The notes beneath the pieces were generated by a model. It did not search any database. It had not been told where the DNA came from and saw only the letters and a program-made list of their open reading frames with translations. Position numbers and translations under genes: made by a program. Below, in pieces: positions 35,652 through 45,344 of a stretch of 64,000 nucleotides of DNA (position 1 is its first letter; the number at the start of each line of letters is the position of its first letter). Source of the stretch: Bacteroidota bacterium (GTDB lineage Bacteria > Bacteroidota > Bacteroidia > Bacteroidales > Dysgonomonadaceae); contig JAEZGN010000016.1 in assembly GCA_023437305.1 (NCBI GenBank), forward strand, positions 62,001-126,000, in the 5' to 3' direction.

Positions 35652-37089
35652 TAATAAAATACAATTTTCGATAGATTCTGTTATGGATGACTTTGGACGA
35701 GTATTCTTTATGAATAACAAAGTCTATCGAGCTATTACGCATAACTCTGTTAACAAATGTAGAGAGATGCTTAATGAACCATTTTTTGTGGAGTTGATGA
35801 AATTAGGGCTAGTACCACAAACTAGTATTACTAATATGGAATTACCCGAATATGGATTAGTACTTGAACATGAAAAATTATTGAATACTCAACAGTATGA
35901 ATGGACTTTTTCTATGTTTAAAAATGCAGCATTAACTATAATAAAAATTTTAAATATTTGTCAAAAATATGATTATGAGCTAAAGGATGCCCATACAAAA
36001 AATATACTATTCAGGGGTAATCAAGCCGTTTATGTAGACATAGGGTCATTCCAGAAAAAGACACAGGAAGAATGGTCTGCTCAGTATGAATTTATTTCTT
36101 GTTTTTATGTCCCTTTATCTCTTTGGGCGGAAGGAGAATTATATATTGCACGTAAGATAATTGAAAGTAACCTTTATTTTATGAGAACCATCCCGAATCA
36201 AACTATTTTAGATAGTGGGATAACTAGACTCGTAAAAAAGAAGCCATTTAACTATACGTTCATTCTTTTCAAAAAATATAGACTATCAAAAAATAATCAA
36301 CATTCAAAACTTCTAGAGAAAGTAACAAGTATATGTAATAAAATTATATCAAGATTGAGAGGTCAATATACAGAAGTACTATCATATCACACCACATACA
36401 AAACTTTAGATGAAATGGAAAAAGATATATCAAACATATTTCTTCCTAATCTTGACACACTTTGGAAAAACTATCATACAAAACTATACACAGATGGAAA
36501 TATAAAACTACCTTCGTCTGAACGATTTGATAGAATTATAGAGCTCATTCAAAATATAAAATCTAAAGATAATATCAATTCGGTATTAGAATTAGCTGGT
36601 AATAGCGGCTTATTAAGTTTTCTAATAGAAGAAAGATTAAAAATACCGATGATCACTTTATCTGATTATGATGAAACTGCTCTCGAACAAGCATATGAGA
36701 TACAAGCAAGTCGCAACACAGCGATTAACTTTGTACTGCTAAATTTTATGTTACCTATTAATAATGAAGATACAGCAAAAAGACTAAAATCGGACATTGT
36801 TTTAGCCCTAGCTGTCACTCATCATCTTATTCTCACTGGTAATTTCCTTTTATCATCTATATTCGAAAGGATAAGTTTGTATTCTAATAAATATGTAATT
36901 ACCGAATTTATGCCTATGGGATTATATTCAACTGAAAGTGATTACATTCCAGACATACCAGAATGGTATACGGTAGATTGGTTTAAAGATGAATTTGAAA
37001 AACATTTCACTCTTGAATATACTATACAACTAGAAAAAAACAGAATTCTTTTTGTAGGGAAAATTAAGCTCTCTAGTTCCATTTTTTAA
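35644..37089 (+). CDS. kinase-like/SAM methyltransferase fusion, candidate chain terminator
   Basis: 481 residues. The N-terminal part has protein-kinase-like signatures: KDAHTKNILF (114-123), where D115 and N120 keep the spacing of the catalytic loop, and VDIGSF with D132 in place of DFG. The usual VAIK lysine is not clear; VYRAI (27-31) may be the equivalent strand. From about 300 a class I methyltransferase follows with LELAGNSG near 313 (SAM loop) and ALAVTHHL near 390. WbdD, which caps O9a chains, also joins kinase and methyltransferase domains, in the other order. Rhizobial NoeA-like proteins share this layout. The 8-bp overlap with wzt suggests a joint task. Confidence 0.75.
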   Translation: MSDNKIQFSIDSVMDDFGRVFFMNNKVYRAITHNSVNKCREMLNEPFFVELMKLGLVPQTSITNMELPEYGLVLEHEKLLNTQQYEWTFSMFKNAALTIIKILNICQKYDYELKDAHTKNILFRGNQAVYVDIGSFQKKTQEEWSAQYEFISCFYVPLSLWAEGELYIARKIIESNLYFMRTIPNQTILDSGITRLVKKKPFNYTFILFKKYRLSKNNQHSKLLEKVTSICNKIISRLRGQYTEVLSYHTTYKTLDEMEKDISNIFLPNLDTLWKNYHTKLYTDGNIKLPSSERFDRIIELIQNIKSKDNINSVLELAGNSGLLSFLIEERLKIPMITLSDYDETALEQAYEIQASRNTAINFVLLNFMLPINNEDTAKRLKSDIVLALAVTHHLILTGNFLLSSIFERISLYSNKYVITEFMPMGLYSTESDYIPDIPEWYTVDWFKDEFEKHFTLEYTIQLEKNRILFVGKIKLSSSIF

Positions 37090-37101
37090 GAATCTCTACT
37101 C

Positions 37102-38295
37102 ATGAAAGTATTGTATATAAACACATATGACACAGGAGGTGCTGCAATAGCCAATATCCGTATACATTTAGCTATGTTAGAAAAAGGCATTGACTCCAAA
37201 ATGCTAGTATTATACAAAAATTCAGATATAAAAGAAATTTATGAGTTTAATTATTGGCCTACAAACAGCACGAGAATACAACGTTACTTTAAAAGAAAAA
37301 AATATAATAAGTACAAAATACAGATGGATGAACTATATGGGTTTACATTGCAACATCCTGTCGAAGCTTTTACCAATCCGACATCCATTTTTGATATAAC
37401 TAAACATCCTCTTTATAAAGAAGCCGATCTTATTGTTTTCAACTGGGTTGCAGGATTTGTTGATGAGCCGAGTTTCTTCAAAAAAAACAAAAAACCTGTA
37501 GTTTGGATTATGGAGGATTTATATGCCTGTGGTAGCGGATATCATTATGAGAAGGGATTTCTCTTCGATACATATAAAAAGTTACTAAAAAAAAATTATA
37601 GGATCAGAAAAAAATCACTGAAAAATAAAAAGATACATATTGTAGCTATTTCAGATTGGGTAAAACAAAAAGCTTTAAATAGTGACTTGTTAAACAATTA
37701 CCCCATATCAGTCATTCATCATGGAATAAATCCTTCTATTTTCAAACCATATGATAAGAAATCTGCACGTAAAGAATTGAATATTCCTCAAGAAGCAAAG
37801 ATCATCTTGATGGGAGCCCAATCATTATCAAATCCAAGAAAAGGAACATCACTATTGCTGGATGCAATAAATGAGATTACAGATAATAATATCTTATTTT
37901 ACGGATTTGGCTCTAATGAAAATATAGATGATAGAATCATTTCTCTGGGTTACATCAAAGACGAAAATCTTTTATCTAAAATTTATTCAGCAGCAGATAT
38001 ATATGTAATGTCTTCCATAGAGGAAGCTTTTGGGCAAGTCTTTATTGAATCTCTAGCATGTGGTACCCCTGTCGCTTCATTCCCTAATGGCGGAGGGCTA
38101 GATATAATCAAAAATGGGTTTAATGGTTTTCTAGCCGAAGATTTCACTAGTAGCAGTTTAGCTAATACAATAAATAAGACATTGAATACAACCTTTGATA
38201 AAGAAGCTATAAGAAAAGATATTCTAGAAAGGTTTAACATAGAAGATAAAGCTGATCAATATATCAAATTATATGAAAGCATTTTGAACCAATGA
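37102..38295 (+). CDS. glycosyltransferase family 4
   Basis: 397 residues of GT-B type. YINTYDTGGAAIANIRIHLAM covers the acceptor-side glycine loop (first 20 residues: YINTYDTGGAAIANIRIHLA), VIHHGINPSIF lies near 210 and SSIEEAFGQVFIESLACG near 308 has the E-x7-E pair. The subgroup resembles WcaC/colanic-acid-like transferases with a long central basic stretch. It starts 12 bp after the kinase-like/methyltransferase gene and overlaps the next GT by 4 bp. Confidence 0.88.
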   Translation: MKVLYINTYDTGGAAIANIRIHLAMLEKGIDSKMLVLYKNSDIKEIYEFNYWPTNSTRIQRYFKRKKYNKYKIQMDELYGFTLQHPVEAFTNPTSIFDITKHPLYKEADLIVFNWVAGFVDEPSFFKKNKKPVVWIMEDLYACGSGYHYEKGFLFDTYKKLLKKNYRIRKKSLKNKKIHIVAISDWVKQKALNSDLLNNYPISVIHHGINPSIFKPYDKKSARKELNIPQEAKIILMGAQSLSNPRKGTSLLLDAINEITDNNILFYGFGSNENIDDRIISLGYIKDENLLSKIYSAADIYVMSSIEEAFGQVFIESLACGTPVASFPNGGGLDIIKNGFNGFLAEDFTSSSLANTINKTLNTTFDKEAIRKDILERFNIEDKADQYIKLYESILNQ

Positions 38296-39833
38296 AGCTA
38301 TCCATCATCACCATTAACTATAATAACTCATCGGGACTGAGAAATACAATACAAAGTATTATTTCTCAGACTTATACTAATTTTGAATATTTAGTAATAG
38401 ATGGGAACTCTACAGATGGAAGTAAAGATGTAATTGAGGAATATTCTAAAAAAATTGATTATTGGACAAGCGAACCCGATTCAGGCGTTTATAATGCTAT
38501 GAATAAAGCCATTAGAATAGCAAAAGGAGAATATCTTTTATTCATTAACAGTGGTGATACCTTATACGACCAACAAGTACTTGAGAAGATATTTATCAAT
38601 AATCCGAATGAAGACCTTGTATATGGTGACCTTCATAGAATTTTCCCCAATGGAAGCACTGATATAACGCCAATGCCCGAGGTAGTCGATATAAATCACA
38701 TGTTTACATCAACTCTATGCCATCCTGTTACTTTTATTAAGCGGGATTTATTCCAAAAATATGGTCTTTACAGAGAAGATTTAAAAATTGTCTCAGATTG
38801 GGCTTTCTTCTTCAAGGTCATAGTTTTTGGTAGAGTAAGCCAAAAACACTATCCGATTGTAGTATCATCCTTTATGATGGATGGTATGAGTAGTTCTCCT
38901 GAGAATGAATCAATCATTATATTTGAGACACAAAAGGTTATTCAGGAAAGTTTTTCATATGATCTTCTCGAAATATATGAAAGTCACAAAAAATATTATG
39001 ACTTTTATAATAAAAGAATATTTAAAATCGGACGTAAGGTTAAGAATATATTTAAATGTATCTTAAATAAAAGTGATAGAAAAAACTATATATACAACAA
39101 TCGCATATCCTCACTGATCTATCTTTTCAACAAAACCGCCCGTCAACAAAAGAATGATCCTTTGTCTATTCCTGTAATTATAATCAATTATAACCGTCTT
39201 GCCGATTTAAAAATCCTTGTAAGGTTTTTACAGGAAAGGAGGCATAAAAATATTGTTATCGTTGACAACAATTCAACATATCCACCTCTTTTAGAATACT
39301 ATAAAGAGATCGAGAAGGATATTAAGATCGAATATATGCAGAAAAACTATGGTCACATGGTTTTTTGGGAAAATCAAGATCTATATAACAAATACTCTAA
39401 AGGATATCATATTGTAACAGATTCGGATATTATCCCGAATACAAATATGCCTACAGACTATTTGCACAAAATGATAAGCATATTGGATAATAATAAACAT
39501 ATTACTAAAGTAGGTTTTGCTCTCAAAATAGACGATATTCCGGATTATTACCAACATAAGACGAAAGTTTTAGAGTGGGAAAAAAAGCATTGGGAAAATC
39601 CAGTTGGGAAAAATTTATATCTGAATGAACTGGATACAACGTTTGCTTTATACCCACCACAATATCAATATAATTTGTTAAATTTTTATTCGGCAATAAG
39701 AATTGCCGGAGATTATACAGCACAACATAAGGGTTGGTATATTGACAATCAGAATTTAACAGAAGAAGAGAATTATTATTTCAAAACGGCAAGTGATTCC
39801 AACTCCTGGAAAATAGATATTAAAAACAACTAA
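38292..39833 (+). CDS. two-domain glycosyltransferase (tandem GT-A domains)
   Basis: 513 residues. Residues 1-230 form a GT2 domain: SIITINYNNSSG, VIDGNSTDGS near 36, and SDSGVYNAMN-like PDSGVYNAMNKA near 62 with INSGD near 83. A second GT-A fold begins near 292: VIIINYNRLADLK, VDNNSTYP near 320 and the metal site VTDSDIIPN near 375, ending in the LTEEENYYFKTA motif. The two parts could add consecutive sugars. The first domain is closely related to the genes at 40737 and 47256. Confidence 0.85.
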   Translation: MKLSIITINYNNSSGLRNTIQSIISQTYTNFEYLVIDGNSTDGSKDVIEEYSKKIDYWTSEPDSGVYNAMNKAIRIAKGEYLLFINSGDTLYDQQVLEKIFINNPNEDLVYGDLHRIFPNGSTDITPMPEVVDINHMFTSTLCHPVTFIKRDLFQKYGLYREDLKIVSDWAFFFKVIVFGRVSQKHYPIVVSSFMMDGMSSSPENESIIIFETQKVIQESFSYDLLEIYESHKKYYDFYNKRIFKIGRKVKNIFKCILNKSDRKNYIYNNRISSLIYLFNKTARQQKNDPLSIPVIIINYNRLADLKILVRFLQERRHKNIVIVDNNSTYPPLLEYYKEIEKDIKIEYMQKNYGHMVFWENQDLYNKYSKGYHIVTDSDIIPNTNMPTDYLHKMISILDNNKHITKVGFALKIDDIPDYYQHKTKVLEWEKKHWENPVGKNLYLNELDTTFALYPPQYQYNLLNFYSAIRIAGDYTAQHKGWYIDNQNLTEEENYYFKTASDSNSWKIDIKNN

Positions 39834-39834
39834 A

Positions 39835-40740
39835 ATGGTATCAGTTATTCTTCCTAATTACAATCATGCTCCATATCTGAAACAACGTATTGACTCAATA
39901 CTGAATCAGACATATCAGGATTTTGAGCTAATAATCTTGGATGATTGTTCACCGGACAATAGTAAAGATGTAATTGAAGAATACAAGAATAACTCTCATA
40001 TATCACATATCATATACAATGAGATTAACTCTGGCTCTACATTCAAACAATGGAAGAGAGGTATCGAACTAGCTAAGGGAGAATATATCTGGATTGCCGA
40101 AAGCGACGATTATGCAGAACCTACGTTTCTTGAGAAAATAATGAATTCTATTTCTAAATATAATTCATCACTCTGTTTTTCTCTTACAACAATCGTCGAT
40201 AAAAAGAACAATACAGTAATGGAGCAACCCGCTATCGTAACCGATTTTTCAATGAACATTAACAAGTTTACAGAGGACTATTTGTTATATAGTAATCCTA
40301 TTTGTAATGCCAGCATGGTTGTTTTCAAGAAAGATGCGGTTGCCGAAAATCTGTGGAACGATATTATAAATTTCAAATACTGTGGCGACTGGTTATTATG
40401 GGGTAGCTTTTGCAGTGAGGGAGATACTACCGTGTCTGAAGTAAAAGAATATCTAAATTATTTCAGAACACACTCGGTAAATGTATCAAATAAATCGGAA
40501 GACAAGGGTCTGGGGATATTAGAAGGCTATAAAGTTTCCGAAATTATAGCAAAAAGGCTACATTTGAAGTTAGATAAAGAATATAGTAAGAACTGGTATT
40601 ACAAATGGCAATCGTATAAATTAAAGTTTTCATACCCAAATTCAGTAAACAAAGCTATTTTATCAATGTTTATAAAGAAACGCCCGATGGTTGCCTATTA
40701 TGAACTCAAAAGATTAATATCAAGACTTGTAAAAAGATGA
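39835..40740 (+). CDS. glycosyltransferase family 2
   Basis: 301 residues. SVILPNYNHAPYLKQRIDSI at the N-terminus, LDDCSPDNSKDV near 38, GSTFKQWKRGIELAKGEYI and the metal site IAESDDYAEP near 90 define a GT-A enzyme. This subgroup usually has the GSTFKQWK insert. It starts 1 bp after the two-domain gene and overlaps the next by 4 bp. Donor and acceptor are unknown. Confidence 0.88.
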   Translation: MVSVILPNYNHAPYLKQRIDSILNQTYQDFELIILDDCSPDNSKDVIEEYKNNSHISHIIYNEINSGSTFKQWKRGIELAKGEYIWIAESDDYAEPTFLEKIMNSISKYNSSLCFSLTTIVDKKNNTVMEQPAIVTDFSMNINKFTEDYLLYSNPICNASMVVFKKDAVAENLWNDIINFKYCGDWLLWGSFCSEGDTTVSEVKEYLNYFRTHSVNVSNKSEDKGLGILEGYKVSEIIAKRLHLKLDKEYSKNWYYKWQSYKLKFSYPNSVNKAILSMFIKKRPMVAYYELKRLISRLVKR

Positions 40741-41525
40741 AAGTATCTATTATAACAATTAACTATAACAATGTCGCAGGATTAGAGAAAACTATTAACA
40801 GCGTTATCTCTAAAGATCTGCATAATGTTGAATATATTGTTATTGATGGAAACTCTACCGATGGAAGTGTTGATATTATAAAAAAATATGAAAGCAAAAT
40901 AAACTTTTGGATCAGCGAATCCGACTCCGGCATATATAATGCTATGAATAAAGGGATCAGAAACGCAACAGGAAAATATATATTGTTCGTAAACAGTGGA
41001 GATGTAATAAAAGAGGATTGTGATTTACAATCGATTATATCTCAAATTGCAGGAGAAGACATAGTATATTTTGATATGGAAATCGCTGATAATTTATCAA
41101 ATACGAGCTATATAAAACCATATCCCAATCATCCTGATTTTAAATATTTTGCAGAAGATACTTTGCCACACACAGCTTCTTTTATAAAAAAAGAACTTTT
41201 GGTAAAATATGGATATTATTCGGAAGAAAAGAAGATTACGTCTGATTGGGCTTTCTTTATAGACGCTGTATGCCTACTGAATTGCACGTACAGACATATT
41301 GATGGATGTTTTTCCACTTTTTATATCGATGGTATCAGTTCTAATGCATCAAACAGGCAATTGCTTATCGATGAGCGCAACGAACATATAGCTAGTTCTT
41401 ATCCCATCTACAATACTATCTATAAAGACTGGATAGAGAAAAGGCAAGAACTATATAAATTGAAGACATCAATAAGCGTAAGATACTTAAAGAAGCTAGG
41501 TTTTCTAAAATGGCTTAAACTATAA
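40737..41525 (+). CDS. glycosyltransferase family 2 (WcaE-like)
   Basis: 262 residues. SIITINYNNVAGLEKTINS, VIDGNSTDGSVDII near 36, SDSGIYNAMNKGI near 61 and VNSGD near 84 are shared with the first domain of the protein at 38292 and with that at 47256. Catalytic SDWAFF lies near 165. It is a soluble inverting GT-A transferase, likely one step of the exported glycan. The ATG overlaps the previous stop. Confidence 0.88.
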   Translation: MKVSIITINYNNVAGLEKTINSVISKDLHNVEYIVIDGNSTDGSVDIIKKYESKINFWISESDSGIYNAMNKGIRNATGKYILFVNSGDVIKEDCDLQSIISQIAGEDIVYFDMEIADNLSNTSYIKPYPNHPDFKYFAEDTLPHTASFIKKELLVKYGYYSEEKKITSDWAFFIDAVCLLNCTYRHIDGCFSTFYIDGISSNASNRQLLIDERNEHIASSYPIYNTIYKDWIEKRQELYKLKTSISVRYLKKLGFLKWLKL

Positions 41526-41535
41526 ACTTTATATT

Positions 41536-42381
41536 ATGAACCCTATCATATCCGTTATTATGCCGTGCTACAATCAGGCTAAATACATGCCTGAAGCGCT
41601 AGAATCACTTCTCGATCAGGATTATCCTCATTGGGAATGTATTATGGTAAATGATGGCTCTCCTGACAATACAGAAGAAGTTGCAAAGCAATGGATAGAA
41701 AAAGACAAGCGGTTCAAATATTTTTGGAAAGAAAATAGCGGGGTTTGTGAAACCAGAAACTATGGAGTTGATCAGGCTATTGGAGAATACATCGTTCCTT
41801 TGGATGGAGACGATAAGTTGGGATCTCATTATTTTAGCGAAGCAATAAAGGCATTTACAAAAGATCCTGCGATAAAGCTTATATATAGCGATACAATATT
41901 ATTTGGCGATGTAAATGAAAAAAGGATAAATCCGGATTTTGTATTCGAAAAAATGCTTACGGAAAATCAAATTTACAATTCAGCCATATTCCGAAAATCT
42001 GATTTTCTTGAAGCAGGAGGCTACAATCTGAATATGTTTGACGGCATAGAGGACTGGGATTTTTATCTTTCACTGATCAAGCCGAATGACAAAGTTATAA
42101 AGCTTAATGATTTTCACTATTATTACAGAATAAAAGAAGTTTCACGATCGATGCGCATATTCCGTGAAACAGAGAAAAATGATGCAATGCTTTTACAAAT
42201 GTTCAAGAATCATATACCTTTGTTTCTTGAATATTTCAACCCTGTAAGGGATAGAATTAAAGCAGATACGTACAATAAAGAACTTTACTGGCATTATCAT
42301 ACGCCTGAATATAAATTGGGTAGAATGATATATAAACCATTCCGTTTTGTGCAAAAAGTATTAAGAAGGATTTTTTCATAA
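41536..42381 (+). CDS. glycosyltransferase family 2
   Basis: 281 residues. ISVIMPCYNQAKYMPEALES, VNDGSPDNTEEV near 37, VCETRNYGVDQAIGEY near 70 and LDGDDKLG near 89 give the GT-A core. IEDWDFYLSLI near 172 supplies the catalytic ED pair. The C-terminus is basic. It lies 10 bp after the preceding GT2. Substrate unknown. Confidence 0.88.
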   Translation: MNPIISVIMPCYNQAKYMPEALESLLDQDYPHWECIMVNDGSPDNTEEVAKQWIEKDKRFKYFWKENSGVCETRNYGVDQAIGEYIVPLDGDDKLGSHYFSEAIKAFTKDPAIKLIYSDTILFGDVNEKRINPDFVFEKMLTENQIYNSAIFRKSDFLEAGGYNLNMFDGIEDWDFYLSLIKPNDKVIKLNDFHYYYRIKEVSRSMRIFRETEKNDAMLLQMFKNHIPLFLEYFNPVRDRIKADTYNKELYWHYHTPEYKLGRMIYKPFRFVQKVLRRIFS

Positions 42382-42446
42382 CAATATTCTTACAGAGAAA
42401 AGATCACTCGATAAGATCGGAATCTAAGAACAGAGTTTTACAAAAT

Positions 42447-43301
42447 ATGAAGATAAATATCATACTCATTACATACAATCACAGCAATTATATCCGTCCG
42501 GCATTGGAGAGTATTCTAATGCAGGAAACATCTCACGATGTGGAGATTATTATTGCCGACGATTGCTCTACCGACAATACTGTAGAGATTATAAAGGAGT
42601 ATGAATCGAAAACAAAATTTACCTTCCAATATTTACATAAAACGCAAAATCTAGGATATATACGCAATTACCAACAAGCTTTTGCGGCATGTACAGGAGA
42701 CTATGTTGCCATTATGGAAGGTGACGATTATTGGGTAAAAGCATCCCATCTAGAAAATCACATCAATCATCTGGAAAGGGTACCAAACTCCTCGATGAGT
42801 TACAACAGGCATATACGCTTGTTTGAAGATCAAAACAGAGAAGAGATATTTGACTGGACTCTTGATACAGACTATGAGCTGATCACTACCGATCAGTTGG
42901 CATTGGGCAACCGCATAGGAAACCTGTCTTGTTGCGTATTCAGAGGAAAATATATACAGCAATTAGACCCAAAACTGTTTGATATGGAAATAGCCGACTG
43001 GATGCTGGGGATGTATATGGGACAATTTGCCCCCTTACTATATCTCAAAGAGGTAACTTCGGCATATAGGATACATGATAACGGACAATGGTCGCGGATG
43101 AACGAAAAAGATCAGTGCGCAAAGGTTATCGAGCTGATAAATGAATACGACAAGTATTTGAAGTATAATTATACAGAAACCTTCACAAAACATAAACGGA
43201 GACTCGAAGTTCTGCTCTACGGAGATAATTCTATCAGAGGCAGGCTAAAGAGTTTTACTCCTTTATGGATTAGAAACATATACAATAAACTTATTAGGTA
43301 A
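42447..43301 (+). CDS. glycosyltransferase family 2
   Basis: 284 residues. INIILITYNHSNYIRPALES, IADDCSTDNTVEII near 37, NLGYIRNYQQAFAACTGDYV and the metal site MEGDDYW near 91 define it. The GDDYW form recurs in the GT2 at 46371, which suggests that the two are related. It follows a 65-bp gap, the longest in this half of the locus. No promoter match was seen in the gap. Confidence 0.88.
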   Translation: MKINIILITYNHSNYIRPALESILMQETSHDVEIIIADDCSTDNTVEIIKEYESKTKFTFQYLHKTQNLGYIRNYQQAFAACTGDYVAIMEGDDYWVKASHLENHINHLERVPNSSMSYNRHIRLFEDQNREEIFDWTLDTDYELITTDQLALGNRIGNLSCCVFRGKYIQQLDPKLFDMEIADWMLGMYMGQFAPLLYLKEVTSAYRIHDNGQWSRMNEKDQCAKVIELINEYDKYLKYNYTETFTKHKRRLEVLLYGDNSIRGRLKSFTPLWIRNIYNKLIR

Positions 43302-43307
43302 AAGATT

Positions 43308-44429
43308 ATGAACAAAAAAATAATGGTAACCCAACCGGCAATCCCACCTTTGGATGAGTTTATACCCTATTTGCAAAAAATATGGGATAATAAATGGTTG
43401 ACAAACAATGGTCCGTTTCATGAACAGTTTGAAAAGGAGCTGGCAGACTATCTTGGTGTTAAGCACATCTCTGTTTTTGCCAACGGAACACTGGCATTAA
43501 TAACAGCATTACAGGCCTTACGTATTACAGGCGAGGTAATCACCACTCCATTCAGCTTTGTTGCAACAACACACTCTTTGTGGTGGAACAACATCAAACC
43601 TGTATTTGTAGACATAGATAGTAAAAACTATAATATAGACCCGGAGAAGATAGAAGCTGCCATTACGCCAAAAACAACAGCTATCATGCCGGTGCATGTT
43701 TATGGTAACCCTTGCAATGTGGAAGAAATACAACGCATAGCCGATACCTACGGGCTACGTGTAATATATGATGCAGCACATGCTTTTGCCGTTAAAAAAG
43801 ATGGACAGTCGGTGATGAACTGGGGGGATTTATCTATTCTCAGTTTTCACGCAACAAAGGTTTACAATACAATAGAAGGAGGTGCGATTGTCTGTCAGGA
43901 TGAAAAGACAAAACAGCGTATAGATTTATTAAAAAATTTCGGATTCAGAAACGAAACTACTGTTATTGAACCGGGGATCAATGCTAAGATGAATGAATTG
44001 CAAGCAGCTTACGGCTCATTGCAATTGAAACATGTAGACAATTATATAGCTAAACGTCTGGAACTGGCTAAATTATACGACAGCCTACTTAATAATGTAG
44101 AAGGAATCACTTATATGACTGTAGCTGAAGGAGTAGAGCATACCTATCCTTATTACCCAATACGGGTAAATACAGCCGAGTATGGTATGAATCGTGACGA
44201 CCTGTACTTCAAGTTACAGGAGTATGACGTATTCGGACGCCGTTATTTCTACCCGCTCATCAGTGATTTCCCTACATATAGGGGACTGCCTTCTGCAAGT
44301 GTAAGCAATCTGCCTGTGGCAACACAAGTATCTAAAGAGATTGTATGCTTACCAATGTATGCAGATCTTGAATTTGATGAAGTAAAAAAAATATGTGAGC
44401 TAATTAAAAACAAACCTTGGGGAAAATGA
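43308..44429 (+). CDS. VioA-like DegT/DnrJ/EryC1 sugar aminotransferase
   Basis: 373 residues. FANGTLALITALQAL near 58, TTPFSFVATTHS near 80, VIYDAAHAFAV near 158 (the Asp that pairs with PLP nitrogen) and SFHATKVYNTIEGGA near 180 with the Schiff-base lysine. The DAAHAF variant and overall pattern resemble dTDP-4-amino-4,6-dideoxyglucose (VioA) and related aminotransferases. It should aminate a 4-keto (or 3-keto) deoxysugar nucleotide. No dehydratase lies nearby, so the keto-sugar must come from elsewhere. It overlaps the WbqC gene by 13 bp. Confidence 0.9.
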   Translation: MNKKIMVTQPAIPPLDEFIPYLQKIWDNKWLTNNGPFHEQFEKELADYLGVKHISVFANGTLALITALQALRITGEVITTPFSFVATTHSLWWNNIKPVFVDIDSKNYNIDPEKIEAAITPKTTAIMPVHVYGNPCNVEEIQRIADTYGLRVIYDAAHAFAVKKDGQSVMNWGDLSILSFHATKVYNTIEGGAIVCQDEKTKQRIDLLKNFGFRNETTVIEPGINAKMNELQAAYGSLQLKHVDNYIAKRLELAKLYDSLLNNVEGITYMTVAEGVEHTYPYYPIRVNTAEYGMNRDDLYFKLQEYDVFGRRYFYPLISDFPTYRGLPSASVSNLPVATQVSKEIVCLPMYADLEFDEVKKICELIKNKPWGK

Positions 44430-45121
44430 TTTTAGGAATAATGCAGCCTTATTTTATGCCATACATTGGCTATTTTCAGCTATTGAATGCCGTAGATAAG
44501 TATGTAATATATGACAATACAAAATATACAAAAAAAGGATGGATAAACCGTAATCGCATCCTACAAAACAATAAGGATACACTTATTTCAATATCGGTAG
44601 AAAAAGACTCCGACTATCTCGATATAAAAGATCGCTCTGTAGCCGCCTCTTTCGATAAAAGGAAACTACTAAATCAAATAAGAGAATCATATCGCAAGGC
44701 TCCTTATTTCGAACAGGTAATGCCTATTGTGGAAGATATTATCAACTACGAAGAGAAAAATCTTTTCTTATATATTTATAATTCAATCAAAGAGGTTTGT
44801 AAATATCTATACATTAACACCGAGATCATTATTTCATCAACAATTGATGCAGATCAAACTCTTGCAGCCCAGGATAGAATCATAGCTATATGCAAAACCT
44901 TCGGAGCAGAAAATTATTATAATGCAATCGGTGGACAAGAACTATACCATCCAAAGGACTTCCAAAAAGAGGGAATAAATCTCCGTTTCTTGTCATCCAA
45001 TCTTGTTGCTTATAAACAATTCAACAATGATTTCATCCCTTGGCTGTCAATTATAGACGTTATGATGTTCAACAGCCTGGCTGAGATACAAGATATGCTA
45101 AATGAATACAAATTAATTTAA
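44417..45121 (+). CDS. WbqC-family protein
   Basis: 234 residues. GIMQPYFMPYIGYFQLLNAVD at the N-terminus (beginning GIMQPYFMPYIGYF), YDNTKYTKKGWINRNRI near 33 and the C-terminal IPWLSIIDVMMFNS are the marks of the WbqC family (PF08889). Members occur in O-antigen clusters beside sugar aminotransferases and are thought to take part in amino-sugar acylation, but the reaction is not firmly established. The 13-bp overlap with the VioA-like gene supports joint action. Confidence 0.88.
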   Translation: MGKMILGIMQPYFMPYIGYFQLLNAVDKYVIYDNTKYTKKGWINRNRILQNNKDTLISISVEKDSDYLDIKDRSVAASFDKRKLLNQIRESYRKAPYFEQVMPIVEDIINYEEKNLFLYIYNSIKEVCKYLYINTEIIISSTIDADQTLAAQDRIIAICKTFGAENYYNAIGGQELYHPKDFQKEGINLRFLSSNLVAYKQFNNDFIPWLSIIDVMMFNSLAEIQDMLNEYKLI

Positions 45122-45125
45122 CTTT

Positions 45126-45344
45126 ATGGAAAGAAGCAAAGGTGAGATTATCGTTCCCTTGGAATTGGTTAATGTTCTTGATAAGGATACTGAAGCTAAA
45201 GATTTTTTTGATAGTCTAACAAATGGATATAAGCGTGGGTATTGCGATTGGGTTGGAGGAGCCAAACAAGAAGAAACCAGAGTAACCAGAGCTGACAAGG
45301 CATTGAGAATGTTGCAGAATAAACAGAAAACATTAAAGACATGA
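45126..45344 (+). CDS. stand-alone OmdA (YdeI C-terminal) domain protein
   Basis: 72 residues. The pattern VPLELVNVLDKD, FFDSLTNGYKRGYCDWV and GAKQEETRVTRADKALRML matches the C-terminal OmdA domain (PF13376) of YdeI/bacteriocin-protection proteins; the N-terminal DUF1801-like part is absent. The stop overlaps the next start by 4 bp and the start is 4 bp after WbqC, so it is embedded in the operon. A role in glycan synthesis has not been described for this domain as far as I know. Confidence 0.75.
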   Translation: MERSKGEIIVPLELVNVLDKDTEAKDFFDSLTNGYKRGYCDWVGGAKQEETRVTRADKALRMLQNKQKTLKT

